27,205 nucleotides of DNA, from assembly GCA_964578975.1 (NCBI GenBank), contig CAZOFA010000023.1, forward strand, positions 1 to 27,205, read 5' to 3'. The notes under the pieces were generated by a model that saw only the letters and a list, made by a program, of their open reading frames with translations, had not been told where the DNA came from and did no database searches. Shown piece after piece: positions 8,240 through 16,326 of this stretch (its first letter is position 1; every line of letters begins with the position of its first letter). The stretch comes from CAYRUP01 sp964578975 (GTDB lineage: Bacteria > Pseudomonadota > Gammaproteobacteria > DSM-16500). A program made the position numbers and the translations under genes.

Positions 8240-8542
8240 ATGACAACAAAACCATTTGCCACAACAGGTGAAATTTTCACAAAACTAATGCTTCTCATTC
8301 AAATAGCAGAAATAGGACGCTCGGCAGCGAATGCGTTTGATCAAGTGCCCAATCCATTTGATCGAGTGCGAATTGAGCAACTCGAACGACAAAAAAATGC
8401 TGAACGAGATGTGAAATCTATGCAAGCTGAAACAAAAAATAGGTATAAAAATTTTCTTTCAAACACTCAACCGATTAAAAATCTTCGTTATAGAGAAAGA
8501 AGTCAGCAAGATCAACTTACTAATTCTCTACGCCGACGATGA
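8240..8542 (+). CDS. small hypothetical charged protein
   Basis: 100 residues; no recognised family. The N-terminus has a mildly hydrophobic helix (about 12-25), followed by a highly charged, Gln/Arg/Lys-rich region likely to be helical (about 45-100), ending in RRR. AGGG lies 8-9 bases before the ATG. It sits between the c-di-GMP phosphodiesterase and the metallo-beta-lactamase, 29 bp before the latter, so cotranscription with it is possible. A nucleic-acid- or membrane-associated role could be imagined from the basic tail, but nothing specific supports it. Confidence 0.55.
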   Translation: MTTKPFATTGEIFTKLMLLIQIAEIGRSAANAFDQVPNPFDRVRIEQLERQKNAERDVKSMQAETKNRYKNFLSNTQPIKNLRYRERSQQDQLTNSLRRR

Positions 8543-8571
8543 TAATTAACTTTTTAGGTTAAAAAATACTG

Positions 8572-9435
8572 ATGAAAAAAATTTTTTTAATGCTTGTCAT
8601 CCTGGTGCTGCAAAACATTTGTTTTGCTTATCACATGCCGCATCCTTTCCCGCCTTTTCGGATTATGGGAAATTTGTATTATGTGGGAAATGATGATCTC
8701 GCCAGTTATCTGATTGTCACACCAAAAGGAAATATATTAATTAACAGTGATCTTGCTGCAACCGTCCCCATGCTCAAAGCCAGTATCGAAAAATTAGGTT
8801 TCAAGTATACGGATACAAAAATTTTATTAATTAGTCATGCGCATTTTGATCATGCGGGCGGTAGTAAACTTGTTAAGCAAGAAACACATGCAAAATACAT
8901 GGTGATGGATGCGGATGTTCCTCTGATTGAATCAGGCGGGAAAAAAGACTTTCAGTATGCACATCATCCCAGTGCGCATTTTCCTGCAACGAAAGTCGAT
9001 CAAGTGTTGCATGATGGCGATACAGTTGAATTGGGTGGTACCGTGTTAACCGCTCATTTAACAGCAGGGCACACACCTGGTTGCACAACTTGGACGATGC
9101 AAGTGAGTGATGATCAGGGGAAAAAATATAATGTCGTGATTGTCGGTAGTCTCAATGTGAATAAGGGATATAAATTAATTAATAATGCTGCTTATCCCAC
9201 TATTGCAAAAGATTATGAACATGCCATTCAAGTTTCAAAATCATTGCCGTGTGATATTTTTCTCGGCGCTCATGCTAAATTTTTTGGTCTTAAGAGAAAA
9301 TATCCATTACTTAATACCAGTGCGACAAATCCATTTATTGATCCGCTGGGATATAAAAAATATATTAATATGAAAGCGCGTCATTTTTATAAAAAATTGA
9401 AACAACAGCAATTGACTGCAGCGGAATCAACCTAG
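8572..9435 (+). CDS. subclass B3 metallo-beta-lactamase
   Basis: 287 residues with a signal peptide (about 1-19, ending CFA), so periplasmic. The zinc ligands of subclass B3 are all present: His89, His91, Asp93 and His94 in HAHFDHAGG, His167 in TAGHTPG, and His234 in GAHAKFF. The GSLNVNKGYKL stretch and the length also fit B3 (L1/GOB/THIN-B-like) rather than B1 or glyoxalase II. The family hydrolyses penicillins, cephalosporins and usually carbapenems using two zinc ions; actual spectrum cannot be read here. The ribosome site is weak (AGGTT). No adjacent LysR-type regulator or mobile element is seen, which suggests a resident chromosomal gene. Confidence 0.93.
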   Translation: MKKIFLMLVILVLQNICFAYHMPHPFPPFRIMGNLYYVGNDDLASYLIVTPKGNILINSDLAATVPMLKASIEKLGFKYTDTKILLISHAHFDHAGGSKLVKQETHAKYMVMDADVPLIESGGKKDFQYAHHPSAHFPATKVDQVLHDGDTVELGGTVLTAHLTAGHTPGCTTWTMQVSDDQGKKYNVVIVGSLNVNKGYKLINNAAYPTIAKDYEHAIQVSKSLPCDIFLGAHAKFFGLKRKYPLLNTSATNPFIDPLGYKKYINMKARHFYKKLKQQQLTAAEST

Positions 9436-9475
9436 TTGCACATTGTTTTTATCGTATCAAAAGACCGCTTCAAAC

Positions 9476-9572
9476 CACCGTCATTGCGAGCGAAGCGAAA
9501 CAATCCAGGTTTTATTGTCACTCGATTAGAACAAAAACCTGGATTGCTTCGCTCGCGCTCGCAATGACGGTG
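9476..9572. repeat. large palindromic dispersed repeat
   Basis: Two arms of about 38-40 bp face each other around a short AT-rich loop. The left arm runs from CACCGTCATTGCGAGCG (9476) to about 9513. The right arm, about 9534-9572, is its reverse complement apart from one substitution and a four-base insertion (extra GCGA). The unit TCATTGCGAGCG-AGCGAA-CAATCCA recurs at the right end of this window. It separates the metallo-beta-lactamase from the convergent entericidin-like gene and would form a strong hairpin in RNA from either strand. Confidence 0.85.
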
Positions 9573-9579
9573 CTGAATA

Positions 9580-9720
9580 CTATGAATTTATCGCATTATG
9601 AATCGAATCACTCGCGTGATTGACATCTTGACTTAAACCATTCGTCGTATTGCAACTGGACAACACACAAACGGATGACAGTAGAACGCCAACTAACAAC
9701 ATCTTCCATACTATTTTCAT
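9580..9720 (-). CDS. entericidin-like small lipoprotein
   Basis: A 46-residue protein easily missed because of its size. It begins MKIVWKMLLVG, has a hydrophobic signal segment (about 7-20) and a lipobox LSSC with Cys23 as the lipidation site, followed by NTTNGLSQDVNHASDSIHNA. That layout (CNT, then D---A-D-I--A) matches the entericidin A/B family of tiny membrane lipoproteins, described in enteric bacteria as an antidote/bacteriolytic pair linked to stationary-phase cell death. An AAGGAG ribosome site lies six bases before the ATG. It begins 19 bp after the aldo/keto reductase stop and may be cotranscribed with it. No second entericidin gene was seen. Confidence 0.8.
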   Translation of the reverse strand: MKIVWKMLLVGVLLSSVCVLSSCNTTNGLSQDVNHASDSIHNAINS

Positions 9721-9739
9721 AAAATCTCCTTGAGTTTAA

Positions 9740-10729
9740 TCACACATCCACAAATTTCATTCCATCATCAGTATAACGGTTTCCTGAAATCGCTTCAGGT
9801 TTAAAAAGCGTATCCAATTTAACGATATCATCTTGCGATAATTTGACTTGAATCGCAGCGGTATTTTCTTCTAAATATTTTCTTTTTTTAGTCCCAGGAA
9901 TTGGAATCGTTCGAGGTGATTTTGCTAATATCCATGCAAGTGCTAATTGCGCGGGCGTGCAGTGTTTTTCAGTTGCGATGCTTGTCAGTTCTTCCACCAA
10001 TAAAGAATTTTTTTTGGCATTTTCACCCGAAAAGCGCGGTAAAATTGTTCTGAAATCATTTTTTTCCAGAGACTCTGCTGATGGCAGTTTACTCGTCAAA
10101 AAACCACGACCTAATGGACTATAAGGCACAAAAGAAATATTTAATTTCTCACAGAGGGGTAAAATTTCTTTTTCAGGTTGTCGCACCCATAACGAATATT
10201 CCGATTGTATGGCAGTGATCGGATGAATTTTATGTGCAACTTGGAGTGTGGTGGCATTCACTTCACATAATCCCAGGTAACGCACTTTTCCTGCTTGCAC
10301 TAACTCTGCCATCGCGCCAACAGTTTCTTCAATCGGCGTGTTTTGATCAACGCGATGCAAATAATAAAGATCAATCACGTCAACATTTAATCGTTTTAAG
10401 CTTGCATCACACGCTGATCTGACATACGCAGGTGTTCCGTTAATGACTCTCGATGTTGGGTGATTGGGATCTCTGACAATGCCAAACTTAGAGGCTAAAA
10501 TAATTTTCCCTCGATGATATTTTAAGGTTTTCCCTAATAAAATTTCATTGCTGCCCGATCCGTACATGTCAGCCGTATCAAAAAAATTGATACCGAGTTC
10601 AATTGCACGTTGCAACGTTGCGATCGCTTCATTTTCATCCGGTGTCCCATAAAATTCAGACATACCCATGCAACCTAAACCGATGGCGGATGCATACAGA
10701 TTTGAATTTCCTAATTGTCTGGTTTTCAT
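9740..10729 (-). CDS. aldo/keto reductase
   Basis: 329 residues, full-length TIM-barrel oxidoreductase of the aldo/keto reductase superfamily. The catalytic tetrad is visible: Asp51 and Tyr56 in FFDTADMYG, Lys81 in ASKFG, and His125 in YYLHRVD. The IPIPGTKKRKYLEEN segment near residue 275 is the usual NADPH-binding region. These enzymes reduce aldehydes and ketones with NADPH; the sequence resembles the bacterial general-stress/auxin-induced-like branch, whose physiological substrates are mostly unknown. AGGAATT precedes the ATG. The entericidin-like gene follows 19 bp downstream. Confidence 0.92.
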   Translation of the reverse strand: MKTRQLGNSNLYASAIGLGCMGMSEFYGTPDENEAIATLQRAIELGINFFDTADMYGSGSNEILLGKTLKYHRGKIILASKFGIVRDPNHPTSRVINGTPAYVRSACDASLKRLNVDVIDLYYLHRVDQNTPIEETVGAMAELVQAGKVRYLGLCEVNATTLQVAHKIHPITAIQSEYSLWVRQPEKEILPLCEKLNISFVPYSPLGRGFLTSKLPSAESLEKNDFRTILPRFSGENAKKNSLLVEELTSIATEKHCTPAQLALAWILAKSPRTIPIPGTKKRKYLEENTAAIQVKLSQDDIVKLDTLFKPEAISGNRYTDDGMKFVDV

Positions 10730-10787
10730 GGTGAATTCCTATAAATAAATTGTTAAAAAAGACTCTAGCATAAACCCGATAATTACT

Positions 10788-12038
10788 TCAATCCGGTTCC
10801 TCCAATTCCATAAAATCCGGTTTAATCCGTTTGCGTTTTGCACTTTGATGACGCGCGCGTAATTCCACATCGATGTATTTATCAGTAATCGCACTTGAAC
10901 TGTGACCCGCATCATCACGCACATGTTCACGCGGACGAATTTTTACATCCTCTGAAATTCCGGTGTGACGTAACCAATGCACAGTCGCATTGGCTAATTG
11001 TGCCGCTTCATCGGGTTGATTATCTGCAATCAGTCGATTGCACGCACGATCAAAACAAAGTTGCACTAATTTACGAATATAACGCGTATTTTTTAATGCT
11101 TGATTAGATTTATGCGTGGTGAATAAAGGCGTTTTTTCATTCGGTGAGGGGAGAGGGGGTAATTGCAATGACTGACGATAGGCTTTTAATGCATTTAACA
11201 TCGCATTACTCACCGATATTTTTCGTTCTTTGTTGCCTTTGCCCACCGTCACAAACCACCATAATCCATCCGCATCGCGATAAAAATCCCCCATCGTCGG
11301 TGTCCAACGTTCATTCGCAACCAATTCAGAAATTCGCAAATACATGCCATATAACGCATTCATAATAAAAAGTGTACGTGCATACAGTTGGTGATTTTCA
11401 CGCGCCATCATTTCAGCCGTTTCAATCACATAACCCCATTGAATTTCTGACAAGCGACGAATGGTGGGTGTGGATTTTTTCTTTTTAAAATATTTACTTT
11501 TTTGTCGAATTAATAATGTTGGGTTAACCAGTGTATATTCTTCTTGAATCAGGTAATTATAAAAACTACCCACGATGGCGAATAAGGCTTTAAAAGCTTT
11601 TTCTGATAACGTGTAATTTTTTTTGTTGGGTTTCTCACCTGCATTGTTTTCGGTTTTAGAAATTTTGACGACAAAGGGGCGCCACTTTTTATTTGGAATT
11701 TTCGCGCCTTCTTTTTCGATAAAACGCTCTTCAACGGTGACTGCAATCCAGGGAATCGGTGGATTTTGACAAAATTCAAGAAAATTTTCCAATTCCGCAC
11801 GTTTAATTTGCTTGACCGTTTTGTTTTCTTTAAAAAAACACCATTGCAAAAAACGTTCGATGTCGCGGCGATAAGAATTAAAAGTATCTTTGCTGCCGCG
11901 ATAACTTAATAAAAAATTTTTTGCATACAGATAATCGGGTTGAAAATTAGTGGATAACGTTGGTTGATAATCTTGATTTTTTAGCATTGCATCTAGACTA
12001 TCAAATAAAGGTGTCGGTCGCGATGTGTCTTCTGTCAT
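10788..12038 (-). CDS. tyrosine recombinase/integrase
   Basis: 416 residues from the ATG at 12038, with GGAG ten bases upstream. A TTG at 12059 would add seven residues but has no ribosome site. An N-terminal SAM-like core-binding domain (about 35-95) is followed by a catalytic domain with all main residues: Arg235 (YLRISELV), His354 and Arg357 (HWLRH), His379 (GHSSSA) and nucleophile Tyr388 (DKYID), plus a GKGNKERK beta-hairpin lysine region. It should cut and join DNA at specific sites. No excisionase, att duplication, tRNA or phage gene is nearby, so its target is unknown. It may be a relic of a mobile element or a resident chromosomal recombinase. Confidence 0.9.
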   Translation of the reverse strand: MTEDTSRPTPLFDSLDAMLKNQDYQPTLSTNFQPDYLYAKNFLLSYRGSKDTFNSYRRDIERFLQWCFFKENKTVKQIKRAELENFLEFCQNPPIPWIAVTVEERFIEKEGAKIPNKKWRPFVVKISKTENNAGEKPNKKNYTLSEKAFKALFAIVGSFYNYLIQEEYTLVNPTLLIRQKSKYFKKKKSTPTIRRLSEIQWGYVIETAEMMARENHQLYARTLFIMNALYGMYLRISELVANERWTPTMGDFYRDADGLWWFVTVGKGNKERKISVSNAMLNALKAYRQSLQLPPLPSPNEKTPLFTTHKSNQALKNTRYIRKLVQLCFDRACNRLIADNQPDEAAQLANATVHWLRHTGISEDVKIRPREHVRDDAGHSSSAITDKYIDVELRARHQSAKRKRIKPDFMELEEPD

Positions 12039-12127
12039 AGGGTAGATACTCCGAATCAATTTAGCATGACAAGATTCAAGTGGAATATCAATTGATAAAA
12101 TTGTGTAGATCGATTAAGTTATTAAGC

Positions 12128-12748
12128 ATGTACAAATTTGCAAAGATCGTTATCTTATTAACATTTTGGACAAGTGTTGTCTGTGCTGAAACGCTTAAAC
12201 CAGCCGTCACGACCCCGATACCCATTAATGAAATTAAAGATTATTCACACTATTCAGTTAAACTAAAAAAATTGATTGCTGAGGCAGAAAAATTATCCAA
12301 GCAAAATTTAACTTACGAATTTGGTTCGGATGATCCTCAAAATAAAGGTATGGATTGTTCAGGGACAATTTATTATTTGTTAAAAACAATGGATGTGGAC
12401 GTGCCGCGCGATTCTGAGGGAATGTATCAATGGGTAAAAAAATCAGGGCATTTTCATTCCGTGCAAACCCAAGATTTTTCGTCTAGTGAATTTTCCGCTT
12501 TAAAACCCGGCGATTTATTGTTTTGGACAGGCACGTATAATAAAACGAATGCTGAATCTATTTCTCATGTGATGCTTTATTTAGGAAAAACAAAGGAAAA
12601 TAAGCCAATTATGTTTGGCTCCAGTGATGGGCGCACGTATTTGGGCAAAAAAATGTGGGGCGTAAGTGTATTTGATTTTCAAGTCGCCTATAAAAACTCT
12701 TCAGCAAAATTTGTGGGATACAGTTGTATACCTACGCTGATGTGTTAA
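12128..12748 (+). CDS. NlpC/P60-family peptidoglycan peptidase
   Basis: 206 residues from the ATG at 12128, chosen because it gives a clean signal peptide (MYKFAKIVILL to VVCA, about 1-20). An upstream in-frame GTG at 12080 would place 16 polar residues before it. The NlpC/P60 domain shows Cys77 in MDCSGTIYY and His147 in SHVMLYLG, the expected catalytic Cys and His. LKPGDLLFW between them is the characteristic strand. The protein is exported and probably cleaves peptide stems of peptidoglycan. It is divergent from the recombinase and overlaps the convergent GNAT gene by 4 bp at the 3' end. Confidence 0.88.
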   Translation: MYKFAKIVILLTFWTSVVCAETLKPAVTTPIPINEIKDYSHYSVKLKKLIAEAEKLSKQNLTYEFGSDDPQNKGMDCSGTIYYLLKTMDVDVPRDSEGMYQWVKKSGHFHSVQTQDFSSSEFSALKPGDLLFWTGTYNKTNAESISHVMLYLGKTKENKPIMFGSSDGRTYLGKKMWGVSVFDFQVAYKNSSAKFVGYSCIPTLMC

Positions 12749-13212
12749 ACGGTAAGTTTTTCATTAGCAGAAATTTTTAAATAAATATCTGGCACCGTTA
12801 TTTCCATATAGCTTTCGATTCTTTTTGGGGAAGTAAAACCAAAAGGCTTATACAACCCGTGAGCATCTCTTGTTCTTAACAGCCAACATCTTAATCCTTG
12901 TAAATCAGGATGAGCCATAATGCTTTGCATAAGCCATTTAGCCAGTTTTTTTCCGCGATATTCTTCAATGATAAAAACATCTGCCAGATAAGCGAACGTT
13001 GAAAAATCTGAAATGGCTCTTGCAAATCCAATTTGTTTTATATCTTCATAGAGGCCAAAACAAAGCGAGTTTTTGATGGCACGTTGCAGTGTTTCTTTTG
13101 GAATGCCAGGCGACCAATAGGTTTGTTTTAAAAATGTGTGTATTGCTTCAATATCAAGTAAGGCTTGATCGGTTGAGATCTTATATGGATGATTGTGAAA
13201 TTCAATGGTCAT
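12745..13212 (-). CDS. GNAT-family N-acetyltransferase
   Basis: 155 residues with a complete GNAT fold. IGFARAISD is the strand leading into the core, and ADVFIIEEYRGKKLAKWLM (about 77-95) is motif A with the acetyl-CoA-binding R-G-K pattern, followed by the conserved AHGLYKPFGF near 118-127. Members of this subgroup are common, single-domain and mostly of unknown substrate. It follows the TPR gene by 19 bp, so the two probably form an operon. The 3' end overlaps the NlpC/P60 gene on the other strand. Confidence 0.88.
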   Translation of the reverse strand: MTIEFHNHPYKISTDQALLDIEAIHTFLKQTYWSPGIPKETLQRAIKNSLCFGLYEDIKQIGFARAISDFSTFAYLADVFIIEEYRGKKLAKWLMQSIMAHPDLQGLRCWLLRTRDAHGLYKPFGFTSPKRIESYMEITVPDIYLKISANEKLTV

Positions 13213-13231
13213 GATTTTTCTGCCTTAGCTT

Positions 13232-13678
13232 TCATTGTGAACCTCGTTTTCCCGAAAGACCGATAGAAGGAGATTGCTCAAGGTATTTTTGAATATCTTG
13301 TTTTAAGCTTTGCACCCATTCATCTACGGTTCCTGGTTTTTCAGGGATTAAATTCGCTTCCTCTAAATCGGCACGAGCTAAATTATTATCACGGTTATTT
13401 ATGTGACAAACCGCTCTATCTAATAAATAACGGAGATTTTTTGGATCTAATTCAATCGCTTTGTTATAACATTCTAACGCTGTCTCAATATAATTAGTTT
13501 CACCCGTAAGCTTAAAAAATTTCATTAATGTCGATGCTTTTTCAAAATGGTTTTTGGCCATATCTGGACCCGCTGTCAGCACTCTTTCGTCATCGTCCAA
13601 CATTCTTTGTAAATAAGCCAAATGAGTCTGCCTGGGTAATGCATCTAAGGTATGAACCGGTCTAAAAAACATAAACAT
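13232..13678 (-). CDS. TPR-repeat protein
   Basis: 148 residues without a signal peptide. The middle (about 60-115) contains ALECYNKAIELDPKN followed by a second helical pair, clear tetratricopeptide repeats that usually mediate protein contacts. The N-terminus (about 1-45) and the tail (about 130-148) are not assigned. Translation could start at Met1 or Met3; neither has a well-spaced ribosome site (GAGG is about 15 bases upstream). It is first in a likely two-gene operon with the GNAT gene. TPR proteins are frequent among host-directed effectors in intracellular gammaproteobacteria, but nothing here singles this one out. Confidence 0.7.
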   Translation of the reverse strand: MFMFFRPVHTLDALPRQTHLAYLQRMLDDDERVLTAGPDMAKNHFEKASTLMKFFKLTGETNYIETALECYNKAIELDPKNLRYLLDRAVCHINNRDNNLARADLEEANLIPEKPGTVDEWVQSLKQDIQKYLEQSPSIGLSGKRGSQ

Positions 13679-14030
13679 AAATATATTATTTCCTCATGTG
13701 GTGAGGCTATGATGGCCAGATTTAGTGTGGTAAGCAATATTTAGAATCCAACAAAGATGAAAAAAGTTAGCAGGGTAAATGATGCACTTGACATGAGATT
13801 CACGCTGCATACCTCTCAAGGAAGACCAGTAATATTGATTACAGGTACAAGATATAACTCACCATCAAAAGTTAAAATATGTTTAAAAATAATACCCAGC
13901 AATATAAAAAACATTTTATGCTTAAAAGAACCCTGTATTTTGGCCATTTAATGTCAATTTTTACCTTGTGTTTTATCCATTTCAGTTATAATTTCAATGC
14001 CATTGTACATGACAGGAGAAATTGCCAGAA
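13679..14030. other. 352-bp intergenic stretch with a candidate promoter
   Basis: This divergent spacer lies between the TPR and serine-hydrolase genes. A TATAAT at 13987-13992 is placed well for the downstream plus-strand hydrolase, although no good -35 is spaced correctly. AGGAG at 14014-14018 is probably its ribosome site. A short palindrome CCTCA-TGTGG-TGAGG occurs near 13692-13706 upstream of the TPR gene. A 64-codon open frame at 13757-13951 is not supported as a gene, because all four of its arginines are AGA/AGG, unlike real genes here. Confidence 0.4.
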
Positions 14031-15248
14031 ATGCGTTTTTTAATTTTTTTATTAACATTCGTCAGTATTACTTGTTTTGGATTCACAGATGATTCATCAC
14101 AGCATAAGCAAAAACAAATTTTGCAAAATTTTCTAACGGATATGTTACAACATCGAAAATCACCGTGGGGTGTGACTGCCGTCTCGATGGTTGCACAATG
14201 CAAAGAGAATAAGCCGATTTTAGTGTATGGTGGATTCACCAGCATAAATAATAAAATATCCATCAATGAAGATAGCTTATTTCCAATTGCTAGCATCACA
14301 AAATCATTTATTTCAGTGGTGATTTTGCAATTAGCTGACGAATATAAATTGAATTTAGATAGCCAAGAAGTCATAAAAAAATATTTTCCAGAATATCCAA
14401 CATGGGGAAATATTACTGTGCGTCAATTGTTAACCATGACCAGCGGTATTGCAGGAACGAGCACGGGTGCATCAGATGATATATTTAACAAAATGACGGT
14501 CAAAAAATATGAGAGTTATATTAGTCCCAGGGATATCTTAAATAAGGTTTATCAAATTCCTCTTCACTTTAAACCCGGCACTCAATGGGAATATTCAAAT
14601 ACTAATTATATTTTGCTTGGCATGTTAATAGAAAAAATTACTCACCAGCGCGCAATGGATGAAGTTCAAAAACGTATTATTCATCCTCTTGGATTACATC
14701 ATACTTATTTTCCAGCTGATAAATTAAAATCAATTCCTGGCTTGAATCAATCAAACATAGTGCATGGTTACGCTTTTTATCCCAAAGACCATATACCCTA
14801 TGTCATTAAGTTTGGTCAAGACACAGTCGATTTTTCATTTTCACAACCGAGCTATGCAGGCGGTATTGTTTCAACACCCAAAGACATAAACATTTATCTG
14901 CATGCGCTCTATCAATCCAATAAATTATTAAATAAATCACAACTGAAAGAATTCATGACTCTCGTATCCAGAAAAAATGGAAAGCCTTTCGCTGCTGAAA
15001 AATCGCCGGACGATTTCGGATTTGGCTTCGGTGTATTTGGTTATTATTCTAAATCACAAAACGCTATCATTTATTTTTATCAAGGATCGCTGGAAGGTTA
15101 TCAATTTTATTATTTTTATAATCCGAAAACTCAATTGTATTTAGCTTTCGGAATTAATACACGTTCGGATATTATTGGGAAAAATAATAGTATGAAATTG
15201 ATTGATGCGTTAAATGATGCATGTTCTGATAGGGAAAAACAAAAATAA
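14031..15248 (+). CDS. serine beta-lactamase-fold hydrolase (peptidase S12/class C-like)
   Basis: 405 residues from the ATG at 14031, which opens a good signal peptide (MRFLIFLLTFVSITCFG). A TTG at 14022 would sit only three bases from AGGAG. The fold's first motif is SITK, with nucleophile Ser88 and Lys91, and the second is Tyr188-Ser-Asn (EYSNTNYILLG). The usual third motif (KTG or HxG) is replaced by YQGSLEGY near residue 352. The enzyme is therefore a periplasmic serine hydrolase of the broad family that includes AmpC, D-alanyl-D-alanine peptidases and EstB-type esterases. A true cephalosporinase is unlikely. It is divergent from the TPR gene and ends near the convergent membrane-protein gene. 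Confidence 0.85.
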   Translation: MRFLIFLLTFVSITCFGFTDDSSQHKQKQILQNFLTDMLQHRKSPWGVTAVSMVAQCKENKPILVYGGFTSINNKISINEDSLFPIASITKSFISVVILQLADEYKLNLDSQEVIKKYFPEYPTWGNITVRQLLTMTSGIAGTSTGASDDIFNKMTVKKYESYISPRDILNKVYQIPLHFKPGTQWEYSNTNYILLGMLIEKITHQRAMDEVQKRIIHPLGLHHTYFPADKLKSIPGLNQSNIVHGYAFYPKDHIPYVIKFGQDTVDFSFSQPSYAGGIVSTPKDINIYLHALYQSNKLLNKSQLKEFMTLVSRKNGKPFAAEKSPDDFGFGFGVFGYYSKSQNAIIYFYQGSLEGYQFYYFYNPKTQLYLAFGINTRSDIIGKNNSMKLIDALNDACSDREKQK

Positions 15249-15267
15249 CTTTCTGTTTGTTTTGCAT

Positions 15268-15654
15268 TCATTTAACGAATCCAAAATAAACAAGCAAAAA
15301 ACCTAAACACATATCAATAGTCGCGGCGCAGTATCCAACATTTGGATTTCGCATAAATGTCAGCGTAATTTGATTGAGGAAATGAGGATAAAAAATAATA
15401 GATGCTCCTTTTAATAAGGATATCCAAGCAATTAGTGTAATGATGAGGCGCCAACTCCACTGCCAAATGTTATGACTCACCACCATTAATATTCCCAAAA
15501 TCAAAGTAACAAATCCTGTTACAAACATCAGAGAATCATGAATCATTAACTGATTAACATTTGCAATAAACTGTTGCATATTCACAAACATGGCGAGAGT
15601 GATGATAATAAAATAAATACCGATAACTTTGGCTAAGAATTTAGAAGTATCCAT
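15268..15654 (-). CDS. four-helix hypothetical membrane protein
   Basis: 128 residues with four hydrophobic segments (about 8-28, 40-60, 68-88, 106-126) and short polar loops. No catalytic motif is visible and I cannot assign a named family; similar small membrane proteins occur in related gammaproteobacteria. AAGGAG lies nine bases before the ATG. It begins 28 bp after the VapC stop and may be the third gene of the toxin-antitoxin transcription unit, though it has no known role in such systems. Confidence 0.75.
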   Translation of the reverse strand: MDTSKFLAKVIGIYFIIITLAMFVNMQQFIANVNQLMIHDSLMFVTGFVTLILGILMVVSHNIWQWSWRLIITLIAWISLLKGASIIFYPHFLNQITLTFMRNPNVGYCAATIDMCLGFLLVYFGFVK

Positions 15655-15682
15655 TTATTTTTTCTCCTTTTGTAAACAGACC

Positions 15683-16093
15683 CTAAGCTTTAATGACCGA
15701 TAGCAGTTTGGATTTACTAAAATTTAAAATATTCATATCTCTTGTCATCAGTGTCATACCTCTTGCGCGAGCGGTTCCAACAATTAGGCGATCCGCAGGA
15801 TCACCATGAAACTTTTTGGGTAAAGTACAGCTCTCGACAGCAATAGTGGGTGTTATAGGTAATATTTGCAAATGCAATTCATCTATTGCTCGATTTATCC
15901 ATTCTAAACAGGGCATTTCTAAAATAATACGTTGTTTTGCCACTAACATGCCCACTTCCCAGAGCGATATTGCAGCCAAATAAATAGAATTCGTTTGAAT
16001 TGCGGAATCAATTTTTTTTCGCGTTCGTAAATTTATCTCACTGCCATTGACATACCAGATAAATACATGGGTATCCAACAAAATATCGTTCAT
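15683..16093 (-). CDS. vapC: VapC-type PIN-domain toxin
   Basis: 136 residues from the ATG at 16093, which overlaps the antitoxin stop in the ATGA configuration. An in-frame ATG at 16108 is also possible. PIN-domain acidic residues are visible: Asp7 (LLDTHVFIW), Glu46 (ISLWEVGML), Asp98 and Asp101 (HGDPADRLI) and Asp119 (LMTRD). This metal-dependent RNase would cut specific RNAs when freed from its antitoxin. The close relative group is Phd-linked PIN toxins. All catalytic positions seem present, so the toxin is probably active. Confidence 0.92.
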   Translation of the reverse strand: MNDILLDTHVFIWYVNGSEINLRTRKKIDSAIQTNSIYLAAISLWEVGMLVAKQRIILEMPCLEWINRAIDELHLQILPITPTIAVESCTLPKKFHGDPADRLIVGTARARGMTLMTRDMNILNFSKSKLLSVIKA

Positions 16094-16317
16094 TGGTCCG
16101 CGTCCCATTCAACATCAAGTGGCGCAATGATGTCTGCTTGAATGTTCACCGTGTCTTTTAAACATCCGAAAGCACTTTTTGCGGTCTTTTCTATCGGAAC
16201 CAATTTTGCCACCGGTATGCCATGTTTTGTGATGGTGATAGAAATATGTTTTTCATTCACTTCATCCATAATTTGCAGGCATTTCGCTTTAAATTCACCA
16301 GCTTGTATAGTTTTCAT
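16090..16317 (-). CDS. Phd/YefM-family antitoxin
   Basis: 75 residues. MKTIQAGEFKAKCLQIMDEV and ITKHGIPVAKLVPI (about 29-42) are the classic N-terminal DNA-binding half of Phd/YefM antitoxins. The C-terminal half (about 50-75) is acidic and presumably binds and neutralises the PIN toxin. It is transcribed first, with translation coupled to vapC through a 4-bp ATGA overlap. Autorepression is expected, and a direct-repeat operator lies just upstream. Confidence 0.92.
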   Translation of the reverse strand: MKTIQAGEFKAKCLQIMDEVNEKHISITITKHGIPVAKLVPIEKTAKSAFGCLKDTVNIQADIIAPLDVEWDADQ

Positions 16318-16326
16318 ATAATTAGC

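Noticed and set aside
13757..13951. 64-codon open frame on the plus strand
   Set aside because: Poor ribosome site, all arginines AGA/AGG unlike neighbouring genes, no family or membrane pattern; more likely chance.
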